Assembly (NCBI GenBank): GCA_963745775.1
Contig: CAVUYY010000008.1
Span: 434,001-498,000, forward strand
Reading direction: 5' to 3'
Source: Gaiellasilicea sp963745775
GTDB taxonomy: Bacteria > Actinomycetota > Thermoleophilia > Gaiellales > Gaiellaceae
Length of the DNA stretch: 64,000 bases
Shown: one piece after another, positions 29,312 through 38,418 of the stretch
How the letters are laid out: every line of letters starts with the position of its first letter
Position numbering within the stretch: the first letter of the stretch is position 1
Translations under genes and position numbers: made by a program
Notes under the pieces: model-generated
Told to the model about the DNA's origin: nothing
What the model saw: the letters and a program-made list of their open reading frames with translations, nothing else
Databases searched by the model: none

Positions 29312-30483
29312 TACGCCCGTCTCCGGCCGTGGTTGCCGCGGGCGTGGATCGAGAGGAGGACGCCGATCGCGGCCAGGTTCGCGACCATCGAGGAGCCGCC
29401 GACCGTCACGAACGGGAGCGGGATCCCCGTGACCGGCGCGATCCCCATCGTCATCCCGACGTTGACGAAGATCTGGAAGAGGAAGGCGAGCACGATCCCG
29501 CCGGCGACGATCGCGCCGTAGGCGTCGCGCGAGACCGTGATGATCCGAAGGCCCCGCCAGACGACGAGCAGGTAGAGCCCGAGCAGGAGCGCCGCCCCGA
29601 AGAAGCCCCGCTGCTCGGCGAAGGAGGCGAAGACGAAGTCGGTCGCGTGCTCGGGGAGATAGTCGAGCCGCGTCTGCGTCGCGCCGGCGACGCCGCGCCC
29701 GTCGAGCCCGCCGGAGCCGACCGCGGTGATCGACTGGGTCACGTTGTAGGTCGTCCCGCCCGGATCGCGGTCCGGGTTCGCGAAGCCGGTGAGCCGCTCC
29801 TTCTGGTACGGCTCGAGCACCTCGATCCCGACGTTCGGAAGGAGCCAGACGACGCTGACGATCGCGGTCACTCCGACCGCGGCAAGCGCGAGCAGGTGCG
29901 TCCAGCGGACGCCGGCGACGAAGAGGCAGGAGGCGAGAGCGGCCGTGTAGACGAGCGACGTGCCGAGATCGGGCTGCTTGAAGACGAGCAGGATCGGGAT
30001 CAGGGCGAGTCCGACCGCCTGGAGGACGACTCCGGCGTCGAGGCGGCGCGCGCGGTCTGCGAGGAAGCCGGCCAGCGCGAGGACAAAGAGGAGCTTGCCG
30101 AACTCGGAGGGCTGGAACTGGAAGGGCCCGAGGTCGATCCACCGCTTCGAGCCGCGCGTGTCCTGCGCGAGCAGGAAGACGAGGATCATCAGGACGATCG
30201 TGCTCCCGTAGATCGCGCGCTGGGCCCGACGGTAGCGATCGGGATCGATCGCGAGCGCGACGAGTAGCGCCACGACGCCCAGGCCGACCGCGATCGCCTG
30301 GCGGAGCACGTAGTAGCCCTCGTTCCCCTCGACGTCGTAGCGGGTGATCCCCGCGACCGCCCAGAGGCCGTAGGCGACGAGGGCGCCGACGGCAGCGACG
30401 AGCAGCCAGTCGAGACGGCGCACGTAGGCGAAGACGTCGAGGCCCTGCTGCGGAGCGGAACGGGCGGTGGAGACGTCGAGCAT
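29311..30483 (-). CDS. rodA: Rod-shape SEDS peptidoglycan polymerase RodA
   Basis: A 390-aa polytopic SEDS protein that polymerises lipid II with PBP2 during elongation. Diagnostic pieces: QDTRGSKRWIDLGPFQFQPSEFGKL, shortened here to the marks GSKRWIDLG and QPSEFGK; KQPDLGTSLV; the periplasmic loop LPEHATDFVFASFAEQRGF; and GIPLPFVTVGGSSM near the end. ATG 30483 overlaps the PBP2 stop (TGATG), matching the obligate RodA-PBP2 pairing. Confidence 0.96.
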   Translation of the reverse strand: MLDVSTARSAPQQGLDVFAYVRRLDWLLVAAVGALVAYGLWAVAGITRYDVEGNEGYYVLRQAIAVGLGVVALLVALAIDPDRYRRAQRAIYGSTIVLMILVFLLAQDTRGSKRWIDLGPFQFQPSEFGKLLFVLALAGFLADRARRLDAGVVLQAVGLALIPILLVFKQPDLGTSLVYTAALASCLFVAGVRWTHLLALAAVGVTAIVSVVWLLPNVGIEVLEPYQKERLTGFANPDRDPGGTTYNVTQSITAVGSGGLDGRGVAGATQTRLDYLPEHATDFVFASFAEQRGFFGAALLLGLYLLVVWRGLRIITVSRDAYGAIVAGGIVLAFLFQIFVNVGMTMGIAPVTGIPLPFVTVGGSSMVANLAAIGVLLSIHARGNHGRRRA

Positions 30484-32504
30484 CAGTCGCTCGCCACCAC
30501 GGCCTGCACCCCGCCCTTGACGCCGAACCAGCGCTCGAACACCTTCAGCGCCGCAGGCGCGGCCGCCGTGCCGCCGTGCCCGCCGTTCTCGATCACTGCG
30601 CAGACGACGATCGGCCCGCGGTCGCCGTAGGAGGAGAGGTCGAACGGGCCCCAGCCGCACCACCACGACTGATCCTCGAGATGGCCGGGGCCGTAGCCGG
30701 GCAGATCGACGACCTTCTCGGCCGTGCCCGTCTTGCCGGCCACCGGCACGGGGAAGCTGCCGAAGACGCCCGAGGACGTGCCGTAGCCGTCGTGCGTGGC
30801 GAGGTAGAGGCCGTCGCGAACGACCGACAGGCCTCCGGCGTCGACGTCGACAGGCTTCGGTCGGGCTGGCCGGAACGTCGCCTCGGTGATCGGCGGCGAG
30901 CCGTCGTTCCCGGGCTGCTCCACGGCCGAGACGAGGTAGGGCGTCACGAGCTTGCCGCCGTTCGCGAGCAGTGCGTAGAAGCGCGCCATCTGAAGCGGCG
31001 AGACGGTGACGTCCTTCTGGCCGATCGCGAGCTGGATCAGGTCGCCGGGGTTCCAGGCGGCGTCGATCCCGTCGTAGGCGCGCTTCCGCCAGGCGGGGGT
31101 CGGGACGAGCCCGGGGGTCTCGCCGCCGATGTCGAGCCCGGAGATCTGGCCGAACCCGAACTTCCGCGCCCAGTCCTGCATCCGCGTCCAGTACGCGCGG
31201 TCGCTCTCGCCGCGCTCGTAGTAGCGGTTGCCGACCTCGTAGAAATAGGTGTCGCACGACTGCGCGAGCGCGGTCGGGAGCGTCATCGGCTGGTTCGTGT
31301 ACGGGTTCCAGTTGTTGAACTGGAAGTTGTCCTCCCCGTAGTAGGCGGTCGGCGTGCACTGGATCGACTGGTACGGCGAGAGCAGCCCGTCCGAGATCGC
31401 AGCGAGCGCGGTGACCGGCTTGAACACCGAGCCCGGCGGATACTGGCCGGCGAGCGCGCGGTTCAGGCCGGGGAAGTTGCGCTCCTTCGCGACCTTGTCG
31501 TCGACCAGCGGCTCGAGCTTCTTCGGGTCGACCCGGCCGACGTAGACCGACGGCTTGTAGGTCGGGTTCGACGCCATCGCGAGAATCGCGCCGTCGGTTG
31601 GATCGAGCGCCACGATCGCGCCGCCGTTCGCGTTGTACGACTCGTTGTTCCTCGCCGTCTGGATCCCGTACGCGAGCGCCCGCTCCGCCGCCTGCTGGAG
31701 GCCGACGTCGATCGTCAGCCGCACGCTCCGGCCGTAGGTCGGGTACTCCTTCGTCTGGTACTCGCTCTGGGGGCGTCCCACCGAGTCGACCCGCACCTGG
31801 GCCGCACCGGGGATGCCGCGCAGGTACTGGTCGAAGGCCCGCTCGACACCGGTCTTCCCGAGCTTGTCGCCGCCGCGATACCCGTCGCGCTTGCGCTCCG
31901 CGAGCTCGTCCGGCGAGATCTCGCCCACGTAACCGAGGATCTGGGCGGCCAGCGCGCGGTGCTCGTAGTCGCGGAGATAGGTGCCGACGATCTGCACGCC
32001 CGGGAACTCGGCGACGCGCTCCGTCAGGTACATGACCTGATCCTCGTGCACCGCCGTCTTGATCGTGATCGGGGTGAGCGGGTCGTCCTTCGAGTCCTCG
32101 AGCGCCTTCGTCAGCTTCGGGAGCGGCACGCGGAGAACCTTCGAGAGCCGCTTGAACATCGCGTAGCGGCCCTCTTCCGGCAGGTCGCTCTTCCAGATCC
32201 GAACCGCGGTGCCCGGCACGTTCGAGACGAGCACGTGGCCGTTCCGGTCGAGGATCGAGCCGCGGGGCGCCTCGACCCGCACAGTCCGCACCTGGTTCTC
32301 CTGAGCGGCGTTCAGGTAGCGGTCGCCGGAGAGCACCTGGAGCGCCCAGAGCCGGAGGAAGAGGACGGCGAAGACGGCGAGCGCGACGGCTCCGAGAACG
32401 CCGACGCGCAGCGCGAGCTGCGGGGTGAACCGGTAGGGCTCGGTGACCCGCGGATCCGGCGGCAGGAACTTGTCCGACAGGCGATCTCGTCTAGCCAAGG
32501 ACAC
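30483..32504 (-). CDS. mrdA: Penicillin-binding protein 2 (elongation transpeptidase)
   Basis: A 673-aa class B PBP: one membrane helix (about residues 30-55), the pedestal/dimerisation region starting RVEAPRGSILDRNG, and a transpeptidase domain with active-site serine in GSVFKPVTA (SxxK), SCD in AQSCDTYFYEVG at the SxN position, and the KTG box AGKTGTAEK. It cross-links new peptidoglycan in the Rod complex. GTG start at 32504 lies within the end of mreD (14-bp overlap). Confidence 0.96.
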   Translation of the reverse strand: MSLARRDRLSDKFLPPDPRVTEPYRFTPQLALRVGVLGAVALAVFAVLFLRLWALQVLSGDRYLNAAQENQVRTVRVEAPRGSILDRNGHVLVSNVPGTAVRIWKSDLPEEGRYAMFKRLSKVLRVPLPKLTKALEDSKDDPLTPITIKTAVHEDQVMYLTERVAEFPGVQIVGTYLRDYEHRALAAQILGYVGEISPDELAERKRDGYRGGDKLGKTGVERAFDQYLRGIPGAAQVRVDSVGRPQSEYQTKEYPTYGRSVRLTIDVGLQQAAERALAYGIQTARNNESYNANGGAIVALDPTDGAILAMASNPTYKPSVYVGRVDPKKLEPLVDDKVAKERNFPGLNRALAGQYPPGSVFKPVTALAAISDGLLSPYQSIQCTPTAYYGEDNFQFNNWNPYTNQPMTLPTALAQSCDTYFYEVGNRYYERGESDRAYWTRMQDWARKFGFGQISGLDIGGETPGLVPTPAWRKRAYDGIDAAWNPGDLIQLAIGQKDVTVSPLQMARFYALLANGGKLVTPYLVSAVEQPGNDGSPPITEATFRPARPKPVDVDAGGLSVVRDGLYLATHDGYGTSSGVFGSFPVPVAGKTGTAEKVVDLPGYGPGHLEDQSWWCGWGPFDLSSYGDRGPIVVCAVIENGGHGGTAAAPAALKVFERWFGVKGGVQAVVASD

Positions 32505-33012
32505 GTACCTCGGCGGGCTGCACCGGCCCGCGGTCGAGCAACGAGCGGCAGAGCGCGAAGATCGCCCCGCCCAGGATCAGGTTCAGGCCGAGGCCGGCGA
32601 GCAGCCCCTCGACGAGCGCTCGCCGGATCGAGACCTCCTCGCCGAGCAGGAAGTGGAGGAAGAACCCCGAGACCGCGACGAGGATCGTGAGCACGATCAC
32701 GGAGAGGATCGGCGCATGCGCGCGACCGCGGCCGGTCGTCTCGCCGTAGCGGCCCGTCCAGTAGCCGGCGACCGCCAGCACGAGCGCGGTGACGCCGAGG
32801 GTGTCGAGCGTGACGATGTCGAGCAGGAGCCCGCCGCAGAAGCCGGCCACGGCGCCGGTGACCGCGCCTCGCAGGAGGGCGATCCCGAGCAGGGCGAGCA
32901 GGAGGACGTCCGGCGTGCCGCCGAGGACGTCGAGCGAGGCGAAGATCGTCGCCTGCAGGAGCACGGCGACGAAGACGATTCCGGCCACGATCGCGGAGTC
33001 GGCGACGTTCAC
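32491..33012 (-). CDS. mreD: Rod-shape protein MreD
   Basis: A 173-aa inner-membrane protein with five or six hydrophobic helices (IVAGIVFVAVLLQATIFASL, VLLLALLGIALLRGAVTGAV, CGGLLLDIVTLDTLGV and on), the usual size and the FCGGLLLDI turn of MreD. GTG at 33012 is chosen over the longer upstream frame because that extension is low-quality Ser/Arg sequence inside mreC; GAGGA lies eight bases before it. Part of mreBCD-mrdA-rodA. Confidence 0.9.
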   Translation of the reverse strand: MNVADSAIVAGIVFVAVLLQATIFASLDVLGGTPDVLLLALLGIALLRGAVTGAVAGFCGGLLLDIVTLDTLGVTALVLAVAGYWTGRYGETTGRGRAHAPILSVIVLTILVAVSGFFLHFLLGEEVSIRRALVEGLLAGLGLNLILGGAIFALCRSLLDRGPVQPAEVRVLG

Positions 33013-33022
33013 GCCCGTGTCC

Positions 33023-33967
33023 TCATGGCAGGACCGGCGTGGGCTTGTTGCCGACGAGCACGAGCACCGAGTCGAGCGAGGAGAAGTCGACGTCGGAGCG
33101 GATCTGCACCTGCTGGTAGAGGTCGGTGTCGAGCTGGCCGACATAGGTGACACGGCCGATCGGGATCCCCTTCGGGTAGAGCGAGGCGAGCGGCCCGGAG
33201 CGCCAGCCGGCGGTGACGACCTCGTCGTCCACCTTCACGACGGCGTCCTTGCGCACGCGGTCGAGGATCAGGGAGTCTCCGGCCTGGCCGTGCCGGACGA
33301 TCCCACCCGCTCCGCCGCGCAGCGTGACGGCCGAGACGGCGCTCTGCTCGTCGGTGAGCAGGCGCACGCGCGCGGCGTGGTCCGTCAGCCGCGTGACCTG
33401 GCCGACGAGCCCCTCGCGCGTCACGACCGGCGCGTTGGGCTGAACCCCGTCGGCCGAGCCGACCGAGACGACGATCTCCTGCTCGAAGGCGCTCGTCGGC
33501 CGTGCGATCACCTCGGCGGCGAGCGGCTCGAAGTCGGCGGGGAAGGCGGGCGCGTTCCGGTACTCGAGCAGGCGCCTGAGCTCGACGTTCTCCTGGAGGG
33601 CGGATTCGTTCTGGATCACCTGCTGCTGCAGGAGCGCGTTCTCCTTGCGCAGGCGCTCGGCGTCTTCCCGAGCGCCGAAGAGCCCCGCCGTCCAGTCGTA
33701 AGCGTCCTCGAACGGACGCACCACGCGGTTGATCGCGACCTCGACCGGCTGGAGCACGCTCGCGACGGTCGCCTGGACGGTGTGCAGCGGCCCGTCCTCC
33801 GACTCGCGGAACGAGATCGTGATCAGGACGAGCGCGGCGAGCACCAGGACGCCCAGCACGATCCGGCGCCGATGCGCGCTGCTGGTGCGAGAGGTGAACG
33901 GACGCGGGACGGGACGCCGGACGGGGAAGCCCAGCACCGCCGATTTTGCGGTGCGGTTGCGTGGCAC
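33023..33967 (-). CDS. mreC: Rod-shape protein MreC
   Basis: A 314-aa bitopic protein: basic cytoplasmic N-terminus, one membrane helix (IVLGVLVLAALVLITISF), a coiled coil (LRKENALLQQQVIQNESALQENVELRRLL) of which the core is LLQQQVIQ, and a periplasmic beta-rich domain with VSVGSADGVQPNAPVV and GLVGQV. It links MreB to PBP2. GTG start at 33967; 51 bp after mreB. Confidence 0.94.
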   Translation of the reverse strand: MPRNRTAKSAVLGFPVRRPVPRPFTSRTSSAHRRRIVLGVLVLAALVLITISFRESEDGPLHTVQATVASVLQPVEVAINRVVRPFEDAYDWTAGLFGAREDAERLRKENALLQQQVIQNESALQENVELRRLLEYRNAPAFPADFEPLAAEVIARPTSAFEQEIVVSVGSADGVQPNAPVVTREGLVGQVTRLTDHAARVRLLTDEQSAVSAVTLRGGAGGIVRHGQAGDSLILDRVRKDAVVKVDDEVVTAGWRSGPLASLYPKGIPIGRVTYVGQLDTDLYQQVQIRSDVDFSSLDSVLVLVGNKPTPVLP

Positions 33968-34018
33968 GAGCGGTCTACTCTAGCGGCTTCGTCGGCGCCT
34001 GCTCGGGCCGAAAGGCGC

Positions 34019-35074
34019 CTAGTAGCGGCGCTTTCCGTTTCTGCGAGGACGAGCGCGCGCAGCCCGGTCGTACGTGTCGAACTCCTCGAGGCTGCGCCCG
34101 GAGCCGACCGCGACGCAGGTGAGCGGGCTCTCGGCGAGATGAACGGGCATCTGCGTCTCGTGACGCAGGCGCTCGTCGAGGCCGTGCAGCAGGGCACCGC
34201 CGCCGGCGAGCACGATCCCGCGATCCATGATGTCCGCGGCGAGCTCGGGAGGGGTCTTGTCGAGGGTCGAGCGGATCGCGTCGATGATCTGCGCGACGGG
34301 CTCGTCGAGGGCGTGCCGGATCTCCTCGGAGCTGAGGACAACCGTCTTCGGCAGGCCTGTGAGCATGTCTCGCCCGCGCACCTCCGCCTGCACCTCCTCG
34401 CGCATCCGGTAGGCGGAGCCGACCTCGAGCTTGATCTCCTCCGCGGTCTGCTGGCCGACGAGGAGCTTGTACTCCTTCTTGATGTGGGTGACGATCGCGT
34501 CGTCCATCTCGTCCCCGCCGACGCGGAGGCTCTGCGAGACGACGATCCCGCCGAGCGAGATCACGGCGACCTCGGTGGTGCCGCCGCCGATGTCGACGAT
34601 CATGTTCCCCGTCGGCTCGGCGACCGGCAGCCCGGCGCCGATCGCGGCGGCCATCGGCTCCTCGATCAGGTACGCCTTGCGCGCCCCGGCCGAGAGCGTC
34701 GCCTCCTCGACGGCGCGCTTCTCGACGCCCGTCACCCCGGAGGGGACGCAGACGACGACGCGCGGGTGCGAGAAACGGCCCTGGTGCACCTTCTGGATGA
34801 AGTGGCGGAGCATCTGCTCGGTGACGTCGAAGTCGGCGATCACGCCGTCCTTGAGCGGGCGGATCGCGGAGATCGTGCCGGGCGTGCGGCCGAGCATCCG
34901 CTTCGCCTCGACGCCGACCGCGTGCACCTCGCCGTTCCGCTGGTCGATCGCGACGACCGACGGCTCCGAGAGCACGATCCCGCGCCCCCGCACGTAGACG
35001 AGGGTGTTGGCGGTGCCGAGGTCAACCGCCATGTCGCGGCCACCGAAGCCGCTCATCGATCCAAAGAAGCCCAT
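34019..35074 (-). CDS. mreB: Rod-shape actin homologue MreB
   Basis: A 351-aa bacterial actin that guides wall elongation. Phosphate 1 MAVDLGTANTLVYV, catalytic-region EEPMAAAIGAGLP, phosphate 2 VDIGGGTTEVAV, adenosine site GIVLAGGGALL, and LAESPLTCVAVGSG near the end. The amphipathic N-terminus (MGFFGSMSGFGGRD) includes a second possible start at the internal Met-Ser. First gene of the mre operon, 53 bp from the divergent SDR gene. Confidence 0.97.
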   Translation of the reverse strand: MGFFGSMSGFGGRDMAVDLGTANTLVYVRGRGIVLSEPSVVAIDQRNGEVHAVGVEAKRMLGRTPGTISAIRPLKDGVIADFDVTEQMLRHFIQKVHQGRFSHPRVVVCVPSGVTGVEKRAVEEATLSAGARKAYLIEEPMAAAIGAGLPVAEPTGNMIVDIGGGTTEVAVISLGGIVVSQSLRVGGDEMDDAIVTHIKKEYKLLVGQQTAEEIKLEVGSAYRMREEVQAEVRGRDMLTGLPKTVVLSSEEIRHALDEPVAQIIDAIRSTLDKTPPELAADIMDRGIVLAGGGALLHGLDERLRHETQMPVHLAESPLTCVAVGSGRSLEEFDTYDRAARARPRRNGKRRY

Positions 35075-35127
35075 GAGTAGCCTGCGAGTGTAGCTAGGTG
35101 CTCTTCCGCGTCTGAGAAACTCGGGCG

Positions 35128-35984
35128 ATGGACGTCTCGAAGGCGGTGCTGATCACAGGCTGCTCGTCGGGGATCGGACGGGCGACGGCCGAGCGGTTGG
35201 CGCGCTCTGGCTGGACGGTCTACGCGAGCGCGCGGAGCGTCGACGCGATCGCCGATCTGGGTAGTGCGGGCTGCCGCCTGCTCGAGCTGGACGTCACCGA
35301 CGAGACGTCGATGCGGGCCGCCGTCGCCTCGCGTCGAGGAGGCGGAAGGCGCCGTCGGCGTCCTCGTCAACAACGCCGGCTACAGCCTGAGCGGCGCGAT
35401 CGAGACCGTTCCGCTCGACGAGGTGCGCCGCCAGTTCGAGACCAACGTCTTCGGGCTCGTGCGCCTCTGTCAGCTCGTGCTGCCCGGAATGCGGCGGCAG
35501 AGCTTCGGGCGGATCGTGAACGTCAGCTCGATGGGCGGCCGGCTCACGTTTCCGGGCGGCGGCTACTACCACGCCTCGAAGCACGCCGTCGAGGCGCTCT
35601 CGGATGCGCTTCGCTTCGAGGTGCAGGGCTTCGGCGTCGACGTCGTCGTGATCCAGCCGGGTCTGATCCGAACGGGCTTCGCAGCTGCTGCGGTGGGAAC
35701 GATCGCGGATCGCTCGGAGGATCCGGCCGGGCCGTACGACGGCTTCAACCAGGCGGTCGCGGCGACCACGGCCGACGCCTACCGGAACGCGATCGGCCGG
35801 ACGCTCGGCGGTGGTCCGGAGGCGGTCGCGCGCGCGATCGAGCAGGCGATCTCGGCTCGGCAGCCGCACACCCGCTACCGCGTCACCGGCTCCGCGCGGC
35901 TCTTCCTGACGCTGCGGCGGCTGCTGCCCGACCGGCTCTGGGACGCGCATGGTGGCGCGCTCGTTCCCTCAGCCGAAACCGTAG
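35128..35984 (+). CDS. Short-chain dehydrogenase/reductase (frame broken)
   Basis: Classical SDR of about 284 aa: cofactor loop TGCSSGIGRAT, NNAG at VLVNNAGYS, catalytic Ser in NVSSMGG and YxxxK in YYHASKHAVEAL, then VIQPGLIRTGF. Substrate unknown. Two single extra bases (near 35327 and 35947) break the frame; after the second, the normal family ending MVARSFPQPKP and TAG at 35982 appear. It lies on the opposite strand to the surrounding core operons, overlapping the end of maf. Confidence 0.85.
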
Positions 35985-36562
35985 AGACCAGGAAAGCGCT
36001 CGGCGAGGAGGCGGACGAGGAGCGCCGCCGGCAGCCCGACGACGTTCAGGTAATCGCCCTCGATCCGCTCGACGAGCGCCGCGCCGCGACCCTGGATCGC
36101 GTACGCGCCGGCGCGTCCCTCCCACTCCCCATGCGCGAGGTTCGCGGCGAGGTCGCGCGGGGTGAGCTCGCGGAAGGAGACGCGGGTCGAGTCGTGCTCC
36201 ACGAGCTCCCAGCCGGGCGTGAGCAGGCAGAGACCGGAGACGACGACGTGCGTCTCACCCGCAAGCGCCTCGAGCATCCGCTCGGCGTCGGTCGCATCGG
36301 CTGGCTTGCCGAAGATCGCGCCGCCGAGCGAGACGGCCGTGTCGACGGCGAGCACCGGGCGATCGCCGGCCTGCGCGGCGACCGAGCGGGCTTTCCCGAG
36401 CGCGTGCTCGCGGACGAGCTCGACCGCGTCGGCGCCGGGCGGGTCGTGCTCCTCGTAGTCGGGCGCGACGACGTCGAAAGGGAGCCCGAGCTGCTCGAGG
36501 ATCGCGCGCCGCTGCGGGCTCGTCGAGGCAAGCAGGAGCGGCGGCGCGGGGCTCCCGCTCAC
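35969..36562 (-). CDS. Maf-like nucleotide pyrophosphatase
   Basis: A 197-aa Maf/HAM1-like pyrophosphatase that hydrolyses non-canonical or methylated NTPs/dTTP/UTP. Signature LLASTSPQRRAIL at the N-terminus, EEHDPPGADAVELVREHALGKA compressed to the mark HALGKA, catalytic Asp region AVDTAVSLGG, IFGKPADA, and the closing IEGDYLNVVGLPAALL. GTG at 36562 overlaps the methyltransferase stop in GTGA. Its position near mreB recalls the maf-mreB linkage in many bacteria. Confidence 0.93.
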   Translation of the reverse strand: MSGSPAPPLLLASTSPQRRAILEQLGLPFDVVAPDYEEHDPPGADAVELVREHALGKARSVAAQAGDRPVLAVDTAVSLGGAIFGKPADATDAERMLEALAGETHVVVSGLCLLTPGWELVEHDSTRVSFRELTPRDLAANLAHGEWEGRAGAYAIQGRGAALVERIEGDYLNVVGLPAALLVRLLAERFPGLYGFG

Positions 36563-37323
36563 ACCTTGCGCACCTTCCAGATCTGCTCCATCGGCCAGCG
36601 ACGCGCCCACGCCGTCTGAGCCTCCGAGCGGTAGGTCGAAGGCGCGCCCTCCGGCGGCCGTACTTCGATCAGATCCTCGACGACGAGCCCGTTCGCGCGG
36701 AAGAGCCGGATCCACTCGCCGTAAGGGAGCATGAACTCGACGGCGCCCTCCGGATCGTCCCAGCGGTGCATGCCGAAGTAGTCGGCCTGGAGCCGCTCGG
36801 CCTGTTCGTCGCTCTCCGCGTCGTAGGCGGCCCAGTCCCACGGAGTCGCGCCGGTCCACGCGAAGAGGCCGCCGGGTCGGAGGAGCCGCGCAACCTCGGG
36901 AACGGTCAGATACGGGTCGGCGAAGGTCATCGCGCCCCAGTCGCACATGACGACGTCGAAGCTCTCGCTCTCGAACGGCGTGCTCTCGGCCGAGCCGTGC
37001 ACGAGCGGGAACTCGACGCCCGCCTCCTCGTTCGCCTTCCGCGCCCACTCGAGCCGCTTCTCCGAGTTGTCGATCCCCACCGGCCGCGCGCCGGCACCGA
37101 GCAGCGCGCGCGACCATTCGGCGGCGCCGCAACCGAGCTCGAGCACGTCCTTGCCGGCCACCTCGCCGAGGACGTTCAGCTCGCTCTCGGGGAGCTGCCA
37201 GAGCCCCCACGCCATCCCGGCCGCGATGAACTCGGCGTTCCGATCCTGATACTCGTCGCTCTGGCGATCCCAGAACGCGCGGTTCTTCGCCGCGTGATCC
37301 GTCAGCTCGTCAGACGAGGCCAT
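36559..37323 (-). CDS. SAM-dependent class I methyltransferase
   Basis: A 254-aa Rossmann methyltransferase: motif I VLELGCGAAEWSRAL, acidic motif II PVGIDNSEKRLEWA, motif III FDVVMCDWGAMTF, and motif LLRPGGLFAWTG. The substrate is unknown; the aromatic C-terminal half suggests a small molecule. It starts inside the 3' end of ndk (14-bp overlap) and overlaps maf, so it is embedded in the core operon. Confidence 0.85.
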   Translation of the reverse strand: MASSDELTDHAAKNRAFWDRQSDEYQDRNAEFIAAGMAWGLWQLPESELNVLGEVAGKDVLELGCGAAEWSRALLGAGARPVGIDNSEKRLEWARKANEEAGVEFPLVHGSAESTPFESESFDVVMCDWGAMTFADPYLTVPEVARLLRPGGLFAWTGATPWDWAAYDAESDEQAERLQADYFGMHRWDDPEGAVEFMLPYGEWIRLFRANGLVVEDLIEVRPPEGAPSTYRSEAQTAWARRWPMEQIWKVRKV

Positions 37324-37726
37324 CTGGAAAGAAGAGCCCGAGCTCCCGCTTCGCGCTCGCCTTCGAGTCCGAGCCGTGGACGATGTTCTCCGAGAGCTCG
37401 AGCGCGAAGTCGCCGCGGATCGTGCCGGGCGCGGAATCGAGCGGGTTCGTCGCGCCCATCATCGTCCGTACGGTCGGGATCGCCGACTCGCCGCGAACGG
37501 CGAGCGCCAGCACAGGGCCTGAGCTGATGAACGAGACGAGATCCGCGAAGAACGGCTTGCCCTTGTGCTCCGCGTAGTGCTGCTGCGCGAGCGAGCGCGA
37601 CACCTTGAGCAGCCGCGCGCCACGCAGCTCGAAGCCGCGCCGCTCGAGCCGGGCGACGATCTCGCCTGCAAGCCCCCGCCCGACGCCGTCCGGCTTCACG
37701 AGCACGAGTGTGGTCTCGACCGCCAT
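37310..37726 (-). CDS. ndk: Nucleoside diphosphate kinase
   Basis: A 138-aa NDK balancing NTP pools by a phospho-histidine intermediate. LVLVKPDGVGRGLAGEI at the N-terminus, MMGATNPLDSAPGTIRGDF shortened to the mark GATNPLDSAPGTIR, and active-site His in NIVHGSDS. ATG 37726 follows a TAGACT box by nine bases, so a leader of two or three bases is possible. Confidence 0.97.
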   Translation of the reverse strand: MAVETTLVLVKPDGVGRGLAGEIVARLERRGFELRGARLLKVSRSLAQQHYAEHKGKPFFADLVSFISSGPVLALAVRGESAIPTVRTMMGATNPLDSAPGTIRGDFALELSENIVHGSDSKASAKRELGLFFPDGLV

Positions 37727-37738
37727 GCGCGCCGGAGT

Positions 37739-38299
37739 CTACTCAGAGCCGGTCGCGCGTCTTCGAGGGGCCGTCCAGGAGTCCGTCAGCGTCTCGTCGA
37801 CGCCGGGAAGCCCGGTGCTCGTGACGGGCGTGGCGCAGTAGGGGCAGATCTGCCAGAGCGCCTCGAGCGGGCTCGCGCAGCTCACGCACGCCTGCTTCAG
37901 CTTCGTCGTGCAGACCGGGCAGACGAGGAACGAGGCGTCGACCTCCGCCCGGCAGACCGGGCAGTGGAGCTCGCGTGCCGCGAGCCGCTCCTCCATCGCC
38001 TGGATCTCGAGCTCGCGCTCCCGCACGTCCTCGAGGTACTCCGGCGGCCGGAAGAAGAGGTAGATGATCGGGCCGACGAAGGGCGGAATCAGGCCGAGCA
38101 CCGTCGCCATCACGACGAGCCACGGATCCTCGACCCGCCGCCGCGCGTCCTTGTAGACCCAGTACGCGGTCGCGAGCCAGAAGACGACGACGAAGAAGAT
38201 CGAGAGGTTCCGGATCACGAGCCAGGCGCCGGAATCGAAGAAGTCGTTGACTCCTCCGAAGAGATCGTCGTTCGTCGTTGTGGTCTGAGCGATGATCAC
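37739..38299 (-). CDS. Membrane protein with double zinc ribbon
   Basis: A 186-aa protein with two N-terminal membrane helices (LSIFFVVVFWLATAYWVY and VVMATVLGLIPPFVGPIIYL) followed by two zinc ribbons: CPVCRAEVDASFLVCPVC and CVSCASPLEALWQICPYC. Role unknown; ribbons may bind a partner protein. GTG at 38299 overlaps the stop of the preceding small gene in GTGA. Confidence 0.75.
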   Translation of the reverse strand: MIIAQTTTTNDDLFGGVNDFFDSGAWLVIRNLSIFFVVVFWLATAYWVYKDARRRVEDPWLVVMATVLGLIPPFVGPIIYLFFRPPEYLEDVRERELEIQAMEERLAARELHCPVCRAEVDASFLVCPVCTTKLKQACVSCASPLEALWQICPYCATPVTSTGLPGVDETLTDSWTAPRRRATGSE

Positions 38300-38418
38300 A
38301 GCAGGAGCTTGCCCACGATATAGCCAACGGCGAACGCCGAGCCCACGATGAAGGCGAGCACGGTGGTCGCGAACGCGACGACGGTGACTCGCTCGCGTGC
38401 TTTCCCCAGCTCAGACAC
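38296..38418 (-). CDS. Single-helix membrane peptide, 40 aa
   Basis: Starts SELGKARERVT after the initiator, then one membrane helix VVAFATTVLAFIVGSAFAVG ending YIVGKLLL. GTG at 38418 overlaps the folC stop by eight bases and its own stop overlaps the next start, so it is tightly nested in the operon. No family recognised. Confidence 0.5.
   Translation of the reverse strand: MSELGKARERVTVVAFATTVLAFIVGSAFAVGYIVGKLLL

Noticed and set aside
35985..36619. Read-through extension of the SDR to a 451-aa protein
   Set aside because: The extension is antisense to maf; shifting frame near 35947 gives a normal SDR ending and TAG at 35982.
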